A DNA stretch of 64,000 bases, from assembly GCA_963678705.1 (NCBI GenBank), contig OY783220.1:4857001-4921000 (forward strand), written 5' to 3'. Position 1 is the first letter of the stretch, and the number at the start of each line of letters is the position of its first letter. The position numbers and the translations under genes are program-made. Under the pieces are notes generated by a model, which was given only the letters and a program-made list of their open reading frames with translations, made no database searches and had not been told where the DNA came from. Shown in pieces: positions 25,200 to 37,769 of the stretch. The stretch comes from Panorpa germanica. Taxonomy: Eukaryota > Arthropoda > Insecta > Mecoptera > Panorpidae.

Positions 25200-27509
25200 T
25201 AAGAGTATTTTGTGTTATGGGTCTGCGTGGTTTTCAGAGTTCCTATAGGCCGTACAATGATCTTGTTTAATTTAAAACGACTTCTTCTATAATTATAAAA
25301 TATACCGCATAGTATCACGTGGCAGCACCTACAAATACAAATTTATTTATTTGAAAAAACTTTCCTTGTATCCCATAATTCTATTACTCAATTACCTGAT
25401 TAGAGCGGCAATTTTTAAAATGTAAAAGATTTAATATTTTAAATTAGTTATTCTCTATAAACTACGTGGGGTTAAAGTAGGGGTTATGTCCCCTTTTTTG
25501 GCCTAGTAGGTTTTATCTTGAACACTATGCCACCCCCTCTCTGGGGAGCTAAGAAAAAGTAATGACAAAAACTACGTAGCTTTACTCTAACTCCCCCAAA
25601 ATAATGTCTAAATTTTAATTCTTAGTACCGAAATAAACGTGTTTATAAATAGTACTGAAAAGTTGAATTAGGGCAGTGTGGATAACGGGGCCTTTGATTT
25701 AATTTAGTAATATTATTTGATAAAATTTAAAATTTTGAAATTTTCTCCATATTGTCCATACCTGTGTTTAACAGATAATTTCATCATTAGAAGCAAATTT
25801 TTAAGCAACTAAATGTCAATTTTTCATTAGTCAGTTAAACTCAATTCTTTGACAAAAACCTTTAACTAACGAAAAAATAATACAGGTATTTTACGTGGTT
25901 AACTAAAGTTATATTCGATTCGAAACAAAAGTATAAAGTATTAACTGACCATCGGAAAATTGGCCCTAAAAACTATGTCATTATTTTGACTAATTCTGTT
26001 TAATTAACTATGTTTGTGTAACGAATATAGATAAGCTGGTTAATAATAATTTAATAAATAAATAAATAAAAACCGCCAACAGAAATTTTTGTAAAATTAA
26101 AAAATAATTTCGAATTTAATAAATAAAATATAACATAATCGCTGTTCCTACATTGTCAATATATAAATAAAAATAGTAGAATAAAAAATCACTAAAATAG
26201 TTTATTTGGCAAAAGTAGATCATTATTAATTATTTTAAGTTTTTGCGTTCTAGAATTCTTCACCAAAATATTGTCAACAACGCACGAATTTATTTCCAAA
26301 TAATATATAATATATAAAATACACACAAAATATGTAAATAATATTAAGTAATCAAAAGTAATTAGCTTCGATGTGTAATTAATTGTACATAGATAGAAAC
26401 AACATGTTTAATGTTATGTATAAGTTGTTCAAAAAATAACCGATAAAAACGTTCTCAAAATTAAAAATGATTCAGATGCATTTTCAGTAAACCATATCAT
26501 TTCGAATGGAATTGATTGTGACTTTAATTAAATAGAAATTGACATTTGACTAAGTCGAATTCGTATTGACTTCGTAATGTATTAAAAAGAGACATCAAAA
26601 ATTCTTATTGATTTTTAAAGGTAGGGTTTTAAATGTACTGAATTATTTTTTAAATTTACGTCTAAATAAAAACTACAAAAACACTGCAAAGACCAAAAGA
26701 CATGCAATACAATTCAGTAAGCCTGTAAATTAAATGTGAAAATAATAAAAAAGTATCAAGTACATATTATTTATCTCGAAATAAAGTAAATTTTGTATTC
26801 ATTCTTGACTTGTCTTACTTTAAAAGTTGCAATAAAGATTGAAATAAGGTGTACTATAAAAATATTTCTTAACTTTGCTAAATGCAAAACGGAAATATTA
26901 ATATTCATTTATTTATATTTTATTAATATATTACGTATATTTACGTAAAAGATATTACATAAATAAGACGAAAATTTAACATAACCTTTTGTGTTAATAA
27001 AATTTTACATGCATTCTTTTATTATTCAATTTTTTTATATTATAATTCAAACATAAAGCCTGAATATAAGATATTTTAAATATCTATATTTAAGAACCAT
27101 AAATAAAAAATCTCATAAAAATAAAAATATAATCGAGGGATCAAAAAAAATTATTTGAATAAAAACATTTATATAAAAGAAACATGAAAATCATTTAATT
27201 TATAAACTGATCGCTCAATTGTCGACGCATAACTTTTCATATGAATATATAAAAGTAAAGAATATGTACTCATAAATGTAAGTCGAAAAAATGTCTAAAA
27301 TATTGTACTTAGGTGTATGTAATACCTCGTAAATATACCATATAACTATTATAATAAATACGTACCACATTAAAACTGCTTTTTTCTATTCAAGATATTA
27401 TGTATACGACTATATGAATATATGTTATATTCCTCGGATCATGCGAACCTGACGAGACGCCTACCAGCCTACAATCGCAACGCAATCCATTCTGATTTGA
27501 ATAAATATA

Positions 27510-28074
27510 ATGGGCTTGTGTCCTATGTCTTAATTTCTATAAAAGTGTACTATATATTGATAAAGTGGATTAATTAAAAAAGTCATTTTGTCTCTTTAAT
27601 TATTAAAGGGATTCAACGTTGTACACATTCCAAATGCATGTGACATCACAACCGCTGCCAACCTTACAGCTCATAAATCTCTGCTATATGTATTTATATA
27701 TTAAAATATCAAATATTATTTACAGCTATTTTACGGAACAATAAAATTTCAATATTATGTCTGCCTTAACAGGGTTAAATAAAATAAAAACTTATTATTC
27801 TTTGACTTGACTTGATTATTTGACTAACAACAGCTACAAAACATTACCACAGCACTGACCTACTCAACAAATAACTGACGTTAAAATGCATTTCACGTCA
27901 TACAAATATCCATTTCTGACGCTAAAACTACAATTCAAACTTTTAATTGCTATATCTCCGTCAACATTTAAATAGCATATTTAAAAAAATAAAAACGCCA
28001 ATACACATTTATTAACATCAATTTCAATCAACAATTGAAAAATCGACCACTAAAAAATGAGGAAACAAGGCCAT
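27510..28074. mobile_element. Family A TIR element, second near-full copy
   Basis: It runs from ATGGGCTTGTGTCCT at 27510 to GGAAACAAGGCCAT ending at 28074 and follows the 10147-10783 copy throughout, with an ~80-bp internal deletion after 'gataaagtgg'. The two copies share the same order of internal blocks, so they are from one mobile family. Non-coding. Confidence 0.75.
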
Positions 28075-28202
28075 TCTACGATAATACTATACGCCTTGAG
28101 ATAAAATACTGAAGTTGGTATAAATAAATATTAATAATTAATAATAACACGTATACGTGTTCTTGAATTTATCTATTTTCGATATCGATTTTTAATGTAA
28201 TA

Positions 28203-28310
28203 TCACGGCACGGTGGCTGAGAGCGTTAGTGCTTGATGCCAGACAACTGTGTCTTCGGGTTCGATCCCCGGACCAGAGGTATATTTTCTGGGTTTGATTG
28301 TATCAAAGAT
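28203..28310 (+). repeat. tRNA-derived SINE copy
   Basis: A pol III A-box-like TGGCTGAGAGCG lies at 28213 and a good B box GGTTCGATCCC at 28258, followed by a non-tRNA tail (tattttctgggtttg). The sequence between the boxes does not fold into an anticodon arm with a paired acceptor stem, so it is not a working tRNA. Related copies at 36311 and 38211 share the 'gtgtcttcgggtt' and 'ttttctgggtttg' blocks. Confidence 0.7.
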
Positions 28311-28716
28311 AATGATTCTAAAATTTATTTAACGACGACCTATTTTTAATCTTATATAATATCTAAATCAAAGTAATATCAAAATGAATATGTTATCGAA
28401 TTGATATGGAAAATATACATTTATTCATCCTAACAATTATTGAACACACAAACAATTTAAAGAAAAATTATTATAAAATATGGATTTACAAAATATGTTC
28501 CTAAATATATTAATCAATTTATAAGTATTTCCATAAGTTATAACACAATTTTTGCTAAAATTTATAATAAATTTAAAGTACTAATTTAATAACAAATTTG
28601 TTAAAAGAGAGATAAGAAAAACTTGAAAATTTCATTACAACCTATTTATACATAATCTTCAATCTAAAATATTTAATTCTTTAAAACAATAATTCATAAA
28701 AATGTAATCTAACAAA

Positions 28717-30783
28717 CTATTGGGGGGAATCCAGAGCAGAATTTGTTTTAAAAACCAACGACTTTCTGACATCTACACTAATATTATTCATAGAATTATA
28801 GCACACAGGCTTAAGTGTTTTATTATTTGATTTCGATGCGGATCCCAGAGCTGGAGTACCTGATGTTTTGTTATTTATTCTCATACTACGTCTGACTGGT
28901 GTTGCAATATATTGAAGATCAGACAAAGGGTCAAAACTAGAAAAAAGAACAAACAATAGATACAAATTATTGTGACGCTGCATTTAGCCAAATAATAATA
29001 ACTTACTCTTTAGCTTGTTTCTGTTGAACAGCAAATTTAATAACAGTAGATGTAAATATATTTTTCTTATCTAAAACAGAACGACTGTTATCCGATTCAT
29101 AAGAAAACTTAGATGTAGAAATATTTAGGTCACTAAACTTCTCCAGGAGACTGTCAAGGTGTTTCTGAATACTTGTAGGCTGCAACAGAATAAGATTACA
29201 TCAAATGATAAATGTATTCGTCAGAATATTTGAACAATAATAATAATATGTAAACATACTTCAGCTCCTTTTATTATAGCAACCTGGTAGGACGAAACCG
29301 CATTATAGAAATCTCCGTCTTCACCTTGGAGTGCAGCCTTACATTCCCAATAAATAGCAAATTCTGTAAGAATTCCATAATGCTGCTTGACAAGATGCAG
29401 CCAAGATTCACACTGGTCTTTAGGGTAGCCATCTAATATTAAGCGATATAAATCGTGAAGAACAGCTTCTGCAACTTTATATTCAACAGAACTGTCTTTC
29501 TTGTTTTCCAACACAGCAGGAATGGGGGTTGACTGATGGTACTTGTACGATGGTTCTACACGCGATACTGCGTTCTCACTACTATTAAAATCAAACAATT
29601 TTTTCCGAATGGGATTATTTTCTTTATTTGATTGTTTTTGATTATATGGAGAACAAATTCCAAAGCACTTTAAATGCTGATAAGAGTGAACCGATTTTCC
29701 TCTAGATTTCAGCCATTTCTCCAGACGAACTTGTAATTCATTGCGTGTGGGACCTGATACCGGAGTCTTTAATGCAGAAGTATTCAAACTTTTTACATCC
29801 TCCTCTTCAGATATTGTGTGCATGTCACTATTAATTATTTCCTTTGCAAGCGATACAGACATTGACCTCTTTATGCAAGAATTTACATCGACATTTTTGA
29901 TATTGCAACGATATAAACTAGATATAGATCGCCGCATTACTTTTTCTTGTGTTTTATTCTTGTGCTGGTTTGCTTTTTCCTTTTCTTTGATGGTATGTAT
30001 TGTGTTTAACTTTTCCTTCTCGACTTTCAGTAGCGTTTTTTTAGTGTTGTCTTTTTCATTTGGTAAAGCGAATTTAAATTTAGAAGCAACTTGTGGTAGT
30101 ACCCACTCTTTTTTACATATGGTTTCTGGTTTGGCTGTTTTTTCTTTCGGCAGTTTAAATTTGAACTCAGAAGCCGGTTTAGGAAGCGTCCATTGCTTTC
30201 TTGGAGCCCCAGCATCATCATTATGTGCATTTACATTCGAAAACACATTACGAGCTGACGAAGTTTCATTATCTTTCTTTTTGTCTAATTTAGTATTAGA
30301 TTTACTGGAAAAATCTGTGTTGCTGCTAGAACTACAAAGAGGTTTTAACGTTTTATCTTGACACTTCCTCTTCTCGTGTTCTTTAGCAACACCTGGCAAG
30401 AACAAGTAGTTCGATTTAACAATCCTAAGATTTGACGTTAAAGTCTGCCGCACTACAGCTGGGCCATTTGCGGTAGCTTTTGTATTAGATTTGACTTTGA
30501 AGGATTCGCTTTTTAGTGATGACTGGGAACCTAAAGATTTAGCTGGCTTTGTATGTAAACTTGCTTTCGAAGTACTCTTCTTCACAGAAGTGATTTCCTT
30601 AGATTCATTATTTTTTACTTTTTGAAGTTTCTTATCTAATGCCTAATAAGCAACATGTCTATTACATATAATTAATACTTACAATTAGAACAATTTAATT
30701 TTAAATACCTTCTTTTGAAGTTCAGCTTGTCTAGCCTCCCTTTGTTGCTTTCTGATTATCAATTGCTTTTTAATTTCCTCCAT
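28717..30783 (-). CDS. CKAP2-like mitotic spindle/cytoskeleton-associated protein
   Basis: Spliced model on the minus strand: exons 30783-30709, 30642-29260, 29179-29007 and 28936-28717 (stop at 28719-28717). All have GT/AG borders and matching phases (0, 0, 2), giving 616 residues. The N-terminus is Lys/Gln-rich and helical; the central part is basic, Ser/Lys-rich and probably disordered. A conserved block at about residues 410-490 has the features of the vertebrate CKAP2 C-terminal domain: a 'DGYPKDQCESWL' helix, a 'YWECKAALQGEDG' helix and 'AVSSYQVAIIKGAE'. A KEN motif (SNKENN) lies just before it at about residue 347, as expected for an APC/C-regulated mitotic protein. The tail contains 'TPVRRSMR'. 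CKAP2 proteins bind spindle microtubules and promote their growth in mitosis; here that role is by homology. The next gene on the same strand lies 1.2 kb upstream. Confidence 0.75.
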
Positions 30784-31959
30784 TTCGTAAATAGAAATGC
30801 TATGGGATTATTATCGTGTTATAAATATATCACAACCTTATAAATATATCACTCTGCAGCACACAGTATAACAATAAATATTTGACAATTTAAAGGAAAA
30901 TTACGTTAACCCACTGAGACGCACTCGAACGATTATGCGTATGATGCTTATGTCAGTTAAGAATTATATATTTAAACTTACCTCAACTGACAAATGAAGC
31001 CAAGGCCTGTTTGATTCTAACCATAAACATTATTGGCCTGCTGAGAGTAGCGACAAAGCGCGGTATTTGATTATTATTCAGATAATTTATATTCACATAA
31101 TAACGATAATAACTACATTGTAAAAAAATATATGAAGTATCCTGCAATTATCTTATCTAATATTAAAAGTAATTAATTGTATTACATTTAACACTATAAT
31201 CATAATTATAAAGATTTGTTAAACAAAATTCGTTTACAGTTTACACTAACTGAAAAATTATTTTCATATTTTATACATATCAATAATTGTTGGTATGCTA
31301 ATTAGATATTATTAATATCTTTTTGTCTTGAAGTAATGTTTTTAGGTTTGAAGTCCACTACTACAATATTTTCTATCTAATGGTTAGTAGTAGATGGCGC
31401 ATTTGTTTTTTTTTATGGCAATTTACCGAATTATTTATTGCTAATGAGATGAATTAAATATGTTTTTGACCTGAAGCCATAAACGACAATTAGGAGAATT
31501 TGTATATTTATTCCTACTTTTAGGAATAAGTGAAAATTCTCTTTTTTTTTAACATTAAAATCCTTTTAAGAATGTTCTAGCTCAGTAGCAAAGAGATACA
31601 AGAGTGTCAATTTGTTTGTGTTTAACACAAATCTAATTGTATTTAACTGGATTGGCAACGAAACTAGAGCTAAGTAAGTACTGATTAAAACACGAATTCG
31701 CGCTATACAATAAGTAAGATGCTTGGAGTGGGTTGCGCAGAAGAGCCTGATCGTGAGCCTGCCTAGAGCTGCTATCGGTGCAGATTTTGGTCATAATACG
31801 GTAAACTAAACAAAACCTAATCCATTGTGACCTAATCTATTTTTGTTAATAAAAAAACAACTATCAATTTGTAAAAATATATAATAAGAAATACATTATA
31901 TAATAATTAGTTATACTTAAATCTAAATAGGAAATATGTATACAGCTCCAAAATATAAA

Positions 31960-32466
31960 TTATGGATTCATTAATACCATATGTAAGTCGTTTTGTAGAT
32001 AATTAGTAACTACTCCTAAAACAGCTTGAGTCGTAAGCTGATTACCCATGATAACAGGGAGCAACAAAGTAGCATCTTCAATTCTTAAATCAGCAACAAC
32101 TCTTTGTAAACGTGCACCAAGTTCTGCTTGTTGTGCTGGACTTAGATCATGTAGTATAATATCCGCAACAGATTTAAATTTGCCTAATCAATGTACAAAA
32201 TATTAGAACGTTATATTAAAAAGTAGCTGTCTTATATATAATATCTTATTGATTATATATGTACCTTTTGCCATCCAAGATGCTGATAATCCACCTAATA
32301 CACCTCCGACTGCTAAACCAGCAGGTCCCAAGAGAAGACTTCCTGCTACAGCACAACTGCCAACAAGTAATCCTCCTTTAAGAGACTCTTTGATACATAC
32401 TCTCATATTTTGCTCTTCAGTGAGTTTTGACACCACTATTAATAATTCTCTAGTGTTAATTGGCAT
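31960..32466 (-). CDS. C19orf12-like membrane protein
   Basis: Two exons on the minus strand, 32466-32265 and 32183-31960, joined in phase 1, give 141 residues; human C19orf12 has an isoform of the same size. The N-terminal half has the family start 'MPINTRELLIVVSKLTEEQ' followed by a glycine-rich hydrophobic hairpin at about residues 29-62 (glycine-zipper pattern GGLLVG...GPAGLAVGGVLGGL), expected to insert in ER or mitochondrial membranes. The C-terminal half matches the family pattern (ILHDLSPAQQAEL, VMGNQ-like 'VIMGNQ', TNYLQNDL). In humans, C19orf12 mutations cause an iron-accumulation neurodegeneration (NBIA4); its molecular activity is not settled. The intron is only 81 bp. The open frame runs upstream of the chosen ATG, but the family start supports this Met. 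Confidence 0.85.
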
Positions 32467-33552
32467 TTTGAATCTAAAATATGCAATGTACGTATATAGC
32501 AGAGATAGAATGTACAAATTGAATTTGTAAGACCAATTTGCGTACAATATTATTTGGTATTTTTCTCTCACTCTTGATTGACTTATGCTATGAAATCTGC
32601 ACGATTTTTAATTAAAAAAATTAACATTCGTTTTATATTAGGCTTATATATATTATGCTTTACATAATATTATATTTAAAGGTTATATTCTATATTTATA
32701 ACATATAATTGCTCAACAATGATTCTCACTAAACCTAACAGTCAAACTCAATCAAACTATTAATTGCATAATCTTTAGATCAAGGGCTCAAAGTGCACAG
32801 CGGTGCACAGATTAACAAGAAATACATAAGAGCCATAAGAGTACAAATTGATATAAATCAAAAATTATATGTTTACTCAAAATCATTTCATGACATTTCA
32901 AACATGAGCTCGTCGATTTTTAGAAAAAATTGTTACCAATTGTTACCACGTTGGTAGCATAGATGATAGATGTAATTTCAGTGAAATGATCCCGAAAAAA
33001 CTTCATCCAACTTCATCTAGCTTCATCTTATATGACTGCAAATGACTGATTTTGACACTGCCTTCTAATCACTTCTAATTGACTTCTAATACTTTAAACA
33101 ATTTTAATAACAATTACTTTATTTAACATCTCTCATAAAATTTACATAAAAGAAAAACGTGTTTATATAAATTATATATAACTGAAAAAGTTGTAGTTTA
33201 TGTCTACTTGCATTAAATTATTCATAACAACTATTTTTGAGGTTAGTAACATGTAGATAATTATTTTGCATATATTTCTAATATATAAATATTACTTCAC
33301 CATGTATAGGATAAAATATTTAATCATATTGATTGTGAAAGCATTTACTAAATAACTGGAATATATGAGTAGATAAAATACAATTGCTATTTTTAAAGGC
33401 CTTCATTAATAATACTTGTCAAAACTTTCTTATAAGTAAAAGTAATTCAAAGCATTTTATAAAAACAAAAACACTGTTTTGTGAAAATAATGTTTATTTA
33501 TTTGTTGTTTATTTATTGTTACTAAGAACATATCAATGCCAGTTAATTATTC

Positions 33553-36500
33553 TCATAGATTAGTATTAGGATGAATTGTATTTATGTGTACCTTTAAATC
33601 TCTGAAAAAAAAAACGTAAATAAGTATATCTTTAGTTATGTGAAGATATGTAGACATATGAACTAACCTTCTCTCAACATATTCTTTATCACAAATGAGA
33701 CATCGGTGTTGTTTATAACTTAAATGTCTCCTCATATGCTCTCCAAGTTTATCACTTCTAGAAAATGCTTTTGTGCATATACTGCAGACATAAGTCTTAG
33801 GTGCATGTACCTGTAAAAACATTATTTATATACATATATAAATAATTTTATTTTTAGGTGCTGAAAAGAAATCACATTTTTCAATAAAAAACAATGCCAT
33901 CCAAAAAGAAAAAATATAATGCCCGATTTCCGGCAGGCCGAATAAAGAAAATTATGCAAACCGATGAAGAAGTTGGAAAAGTTGCACAAGCAGTTCCAAT
34001 CATAATATCTCGGACACTAGAGTTATTCGTTGAGTCTTTGTTGAAAAAAGCAATGCAAATAACAAACGCTAAAAATGCGAAGACATTAACTACGTCTCAT
34101 ATGAAACAATGTATATTATCGGAAAGCAGATTTGATTTTCTCAAAGAACTTGTTGTAAATATACCAGATATATCTGCAAATGATGAATCAACAGAGACCG
34201 CCGCTCCTGAACCTGATATTAACATAATTGCAGCACAAAATAGTCTTGTACAGCCCAATACAAGTACAGTGACTCAACATCAGTTAAGAAAACCCGTAGT
34301 TCTAGAAAATAAAACTAACAAAACTTTGAGTACTGCTAGTACTGCAATCGACTTAAGTGTGAAGGCCCAGAAGCCAGCAGTAGAACAAATAATCACTCCA
34401 AATTTTTATAAAGAAATTCCATCTCAATTGGAGACTACAGTTACCTCACCGGTCAAGACATCAGTTATACAATATAGTCCAAAAGTAACTGCAACGAAGC
34501 ATATAAAACATTCTGTTGACAATATTATAAGTAAATCTACTAGACCGAGTAAAGTAGCCAGACTGTCTTTAGCCGAAACATCAGTTGCTCGTAACAAAAC
34601 GCCGCAATTTCATATTGACCTATCAAGTCCAGTTTATAATATTGACCGCTGTCAAGCTTCGAATATAACACCGAATGTAAACATATCTTCTGCAAGCAGC
34701 CACGAAACACCGATATTACATTTTGATTTCTCCAATGCTACTTTTGGGAAACCTCCGCCACCACTTATACCAATAACTCATAACAATCCAGTACATATTA
34801 ATTTAAGTAACACAAACACTCCTGCTAGTAATATAACAATTCCAAATATTGCTTCAGGGATTTCTGAAAACTTGGACGAAGATTATGATACCTAAGTGTT
34901 CAAAAAACGGTTTCACTATATAGAATAAGTATAATTTTTTACTCTTTGTTTATAAATGTGTAATAAATGGATGTAGATATTAAAAATAAACTCAGATAAT
35001 TTTAAAATGTATAAATCCACTGAAATTCCACTATTACAGAGTATGAAACATTGCTCTTGATAATATCAAATATTCATAGAAAAATTGTATTTCAGTAGAT
35101 AATAAGTGACAAATCTTTATCACGACAAAAAACATATTAAAATAAGCATTGCCCGATACAGTGTTTGATAAAATCAACTGGTTAGTTATTTACTTGTAAG
35201 TAATGTTGTAATATGTATGTATATGTATAGGATAAAATAGACAAAAAGTTCTATTACCTAATATAAGAGTAATTTTAAAATTTTGCCTAAATTATAAAAT
35301 TAATATTTCATTATATGAAGACGGTAAATTATTAAATACGATTTACTTTAGATGAAGAATACATACTTTTTCTCAATAAAAGAGTGTAATAATTTAAATT
35401 AGAATTATTATGTACATGATGTATTGAATTATTTAAATAAAGTCACATAACTATGTATATCAATGTTTTCATAAATTGTACTTACTTTTTGATGCATGAC
35501 CAAACAACTTTTGCTCACAAATTTCATAGGACATTTCGAACATTCATATGGTTTTTCGCCAGTATGAATGCGTTCATGCCTTAGCAGATAGTCGGACCGT
35601 GCGAAACATTTGCCACAAAACTAGAAGTAATCATAAATTAGATATAAAGTTTCTCAATTTACAACTTAAACTATTTAACATATTCATTTCTAACTAACCC
35701 TACATTTGGCAGGCTTACTCTGCAGGTGACTATCAAGATGTCTCTTATAGCTGGTCCTCATCATAAAACGCTTATCACAATATTGACATCTGAAGCAACC
35801 AACTCCATCATGTTCCTTTTTGCAATGATCTTGAAGAGTCAAGATGCTTGGTAATTTCTGTAATAAACAACTTCCATAGTCATACTATGTTTCAAACAAT
35901 TGTTTTTTCTTAACATAGTTAAGAATTGTTAAATACAATCAAACTGTTAATAAATAAGGTAGCGCTATCCACAACATCGCATTCACTGTAGTATGTAACG
36001 TAAGTACCATTGTCAACATTTATTGCAGCCCTGCCACGCGTATGCTGGTTCAAAAAATATCAACTTTAATATTTTTTACTAACTGATGAAACAGTCTGAA
36101 ATTTGTTTTAAACTTTCCTAATAATTCATTCCTCTACAAGATATCTTTTTTTTTATCTGAAGAAGTGTTCTCATGATATACGTTAAAATGTTACCCTTTT
36201 TATACTCTGTAGGCTTCTCGCATGTTATATGTATATTACTGTTTTTAATTTTTTTTAAGTAGCCAAATGTTGACGGAGTTATAGTTATATCAAATTTAAA
36301 TTTCAGCTTTTGTCGGTACAGTGGACAAGAGCGTTATGTTTGATGCCAGACAACTGTGTCTTCGGGTTTAATCCTCGGACCAGAGCTATATTTTCTGGGT
36401 TTGGTTGTTGTCAAAGTTTAATTGATGATAAGAGAGGTCACATTTATCATACACTTTTTAGACAGTGGTGTAGTACACCACTAAGTGAAACAAGTAAATG

Positions 36501-37769
36501 AGATTGCTTTCCTTCTTAACCACCATTGTAATTATAATACTTCATGGGATACACAACGCAGCTGTTAGTAGTAAATGCCGTATCACGCACGTTCTCGTGT
36601 CTACTCTATAAAAGAGATGGTAAATCTGTGCAAATGACGTAGTATGCGTTCGAATTTTCTATAACGCTGGATCCCTTTAATAATTACAGACAAAAAGCCT
36701 TTTTTAATTGTTAATATCTCTTAAAATATAGGGAATTATTAAAAAATAATTGGACATCTGAGGTTCTGGTAGTCAGTCAACTTTATCAAAAATATATAGT
36801 TCCGTTTTATACAAATTAAGTCATTTCATCAAATTCGGTAGAAAAGTGGTTTTACTAATGAACTACCTTAAATAAGATATAATAATTACCTTTTCGCACA
36901 TATCACAGGCATATTTGTTCTTATCGAAGTTTATGTTCATGAATGTTTTTGCTGTATTTTGTTTCAATGAACTTTCTTCTTCTATATCAACAATAATATC
37001 TGTTTCTGGATCACTTACATCAAATGTAGATTCACATATTTTTAAAGGGTTTATAACATCAGAATTGATATCTATATTCATAAGCGACATATCAAAATAA
37101 TTTTCAGATGAAGAAGGCATGTCAATATCAGTAAAAGGTAAATCAGCATCGATAGGCAAAATATCTTGTAATTGTTCGTCATTTAATAAAATTGTAGTTG
37201 ATCCACTATTATCCAAAGAATCTATAAGTTACAAAAAATAATATAAGGAGATAAATTATCTTTTTAGAAGACATATGGATTTAATCAGCTTTGCCTATTA
37301 AAAATACTGATACAAGCAGAGACATAATTAACAAATACCCTACCTCTCTCTTCAGATATCTTTTGTAGATGGTTGCTAAAAGATTCAGTTTCCAACAAAT
37401 TGCATTCTGAATTAGACTCCTCGTTTACAGGCTCAAAGAAAGGGGATGAGCTACGTTTGACTATATCTTCCTCTATTATAATACTCTGATTATTCTGTGC
37501 TTCGGTTAGTAGTTTTAAAAGTTCTTTTAATTGTAGAATTAATTCTATTACATAATTTTTGAACTGATGTAACAAACATGATTCGACTGACTTAAGCAGA
37601 ACTTCAACAGAATAAGATTTCAGAAGACCCATGCTAGTTAACTAAAATAATTTAAATGTAAGATAAAGAACTGTTTTATTATATAAACACATTGGTCACC
37701 TACCCCTTTTAAAAATTTCCCCAATGCAGTAGCAACAATGCTTAATATGTCTTTATTAGAAGATGACAT
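33553..37769 (-). CDS. C2H2 zinc-finger protein, six fingers, seven exons
   Basis: Minus-strand model: exons 37769-37704, 37641-37344, 37221-36890, 35857-35699, 35620-35486, 33810-33668 and 33601-33553 (TGA at 33555-33553). Every junction is GT/AG and phases agree (0,1,0,0,0,2), giving 393 residues. The first ~220 residues form a helical, acidic N-terminal region without a ZAD or BTB signature that I can see. Six C2H2 fingers follow from about residue 225: one split across exons with an unusual H-x4-H end, then FRCQYC..., AKCRFC..., a finger after a canonical TGEKPY linker, YVCSIC... and HRCLIC... ending in H-x4-H. It is probably a nuclear DNA-binding protein; target and orthologue unknown. 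A minus-strand AATAAA lies near 33500. The 1.7-kb intron between exons 5 and 6 contains the whole NC2alpha gene on the other strand, and the 1-kb intron before exon 4 holds a transposon and SINE. Confidence 0.85.
33894..34895 (+). CDS. NC2alpha: NC2-alpha (DR1-associated protein 1), intronless
   Basis: A single open frame of 333 residues begins [20 protein letters not shown], which is the start of the NC2alpha/DRAP1 histone fold (residues ~8-90, with '[19 protein letters not shown]' and '[19 protein letters not shown]'). NC2alpha pairs with NC2beta (Dr1), binds TBP on promoter DNA and blocks TFIIA/TFIIB entry, repressing TATA transcription and affecting DPE promoters. The rest is Ser/Thr/Asn-rich and probably disordered, with repeated 'PxFHIDLS'-like blocks (residues ~240, 280, 300) and an acidic end (NLDEDYDT) similar to DRAP1 tails. 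An AATAAA lies at 34962-34967. The gene is nested, antisense, in an intron of the zinc-finger gene; its ATG is only 84 bp from that gene's exon 6, so its promoter probably overlaps that gene's last exons. No intron is visible. Confidence 0.9.
   Translation: MPSKKKKYNARFPAGRIKKIMQTDEEVGKVAQAVPIIISRTLELFVESLLKKAMQITNAKNAKTLTTSHMKQCILSESRFDFLKELVVNIPDISANDESTETAAPEPDINIIAAQNSLVQPNTSTVTQHQLRKPVVLENKTNKTLSTASTAIDLSVKAQKPAVEQIITPNFYKEIPSQLETTVTSPVKTSVIQYSPKVTATKHIKHSVDNIISKSTRPSKVARLSLAETSVARNKTPQFHIDLSSPVYNIDRCQASNITPNVNISSASSHETPILHFDFSNATFGKPPPPLIPITHNNPVHINLSNTNTPASNITIPNIASGISENLDEDYDT
34962..34967 (+). terminator. Poly(A) signal of NC2alpha
   Basis: AATAAA 67 bp after the stop codon, followed by a T-rich region and a further AATAAA-like motif near 34986. 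This is the expected position for the cleavage signal of the intronless gene. Confidence 0.5.
36040..36805 (-). mobile_element. Family A element, inverted copy interrupted by a SINE
   Basis: Read on the minus strand, 36805-36660 matches the left half of the element at 10147 ('gataaagt..', 'cctttaataattac', 'ttaattgttaatatctc'). The segment 36300-36250 matches its right half ('gttgacggagttatag'). Between these two parts sits the SINE at 36311-36426. The outer ends are eroded and I could not find the terminal repeats. The whole lies in an intron of the zinc-finger gene. Confidence 0.55.
36311..36426 (+). repeat. tRNA-derived SINE copy inside a family A element
   Basis: It shares 'agcgtta.tg.ttgatgccag', 'acaactgtgtcttcgggtt' and 'tattttctgggtttg' with the SINE at 28203. 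The B box is decayed (GGTTTAATCC). Its position within a family A copy shows that it inserted after that element, or was carried along with it. Confidence 0.65.

Larger units (their letters stand above)
15360..28716. other. 13-kb gene desert with scattered transposon copies
   Basis: Between the end of the membrane-protein model and the CKAP2-like gene I find no open frame with codon bias, splice context or recognisable motif. Open frames near 16404, 17126, 18495, 22591 and 23630 are short, AT-driven and unconvincing. The stretch holds TIR elements at 16770, 21732, 22901, 24807 and 27510 and a SINE at 28203 (listed separately). The remainder is AT-rich sequence with no structure I can name. 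Confidence 0.6.

Noticed and set aside
28203..28275. Functional tRNA gene
   Set aside because: A and B boxes are present, but the acceptor and anticodon stems do not pair and a SINE body follows. Two further degenerate copies support a SINE.
29741..30361. Long open frame (206 codons) on the plus strand
   Set aside because: It is antisense to exon 2 of the CKAP2-like gene, whose minus-strand frame is longer, in phase with neighbouring exons and carries recognisable motifs.
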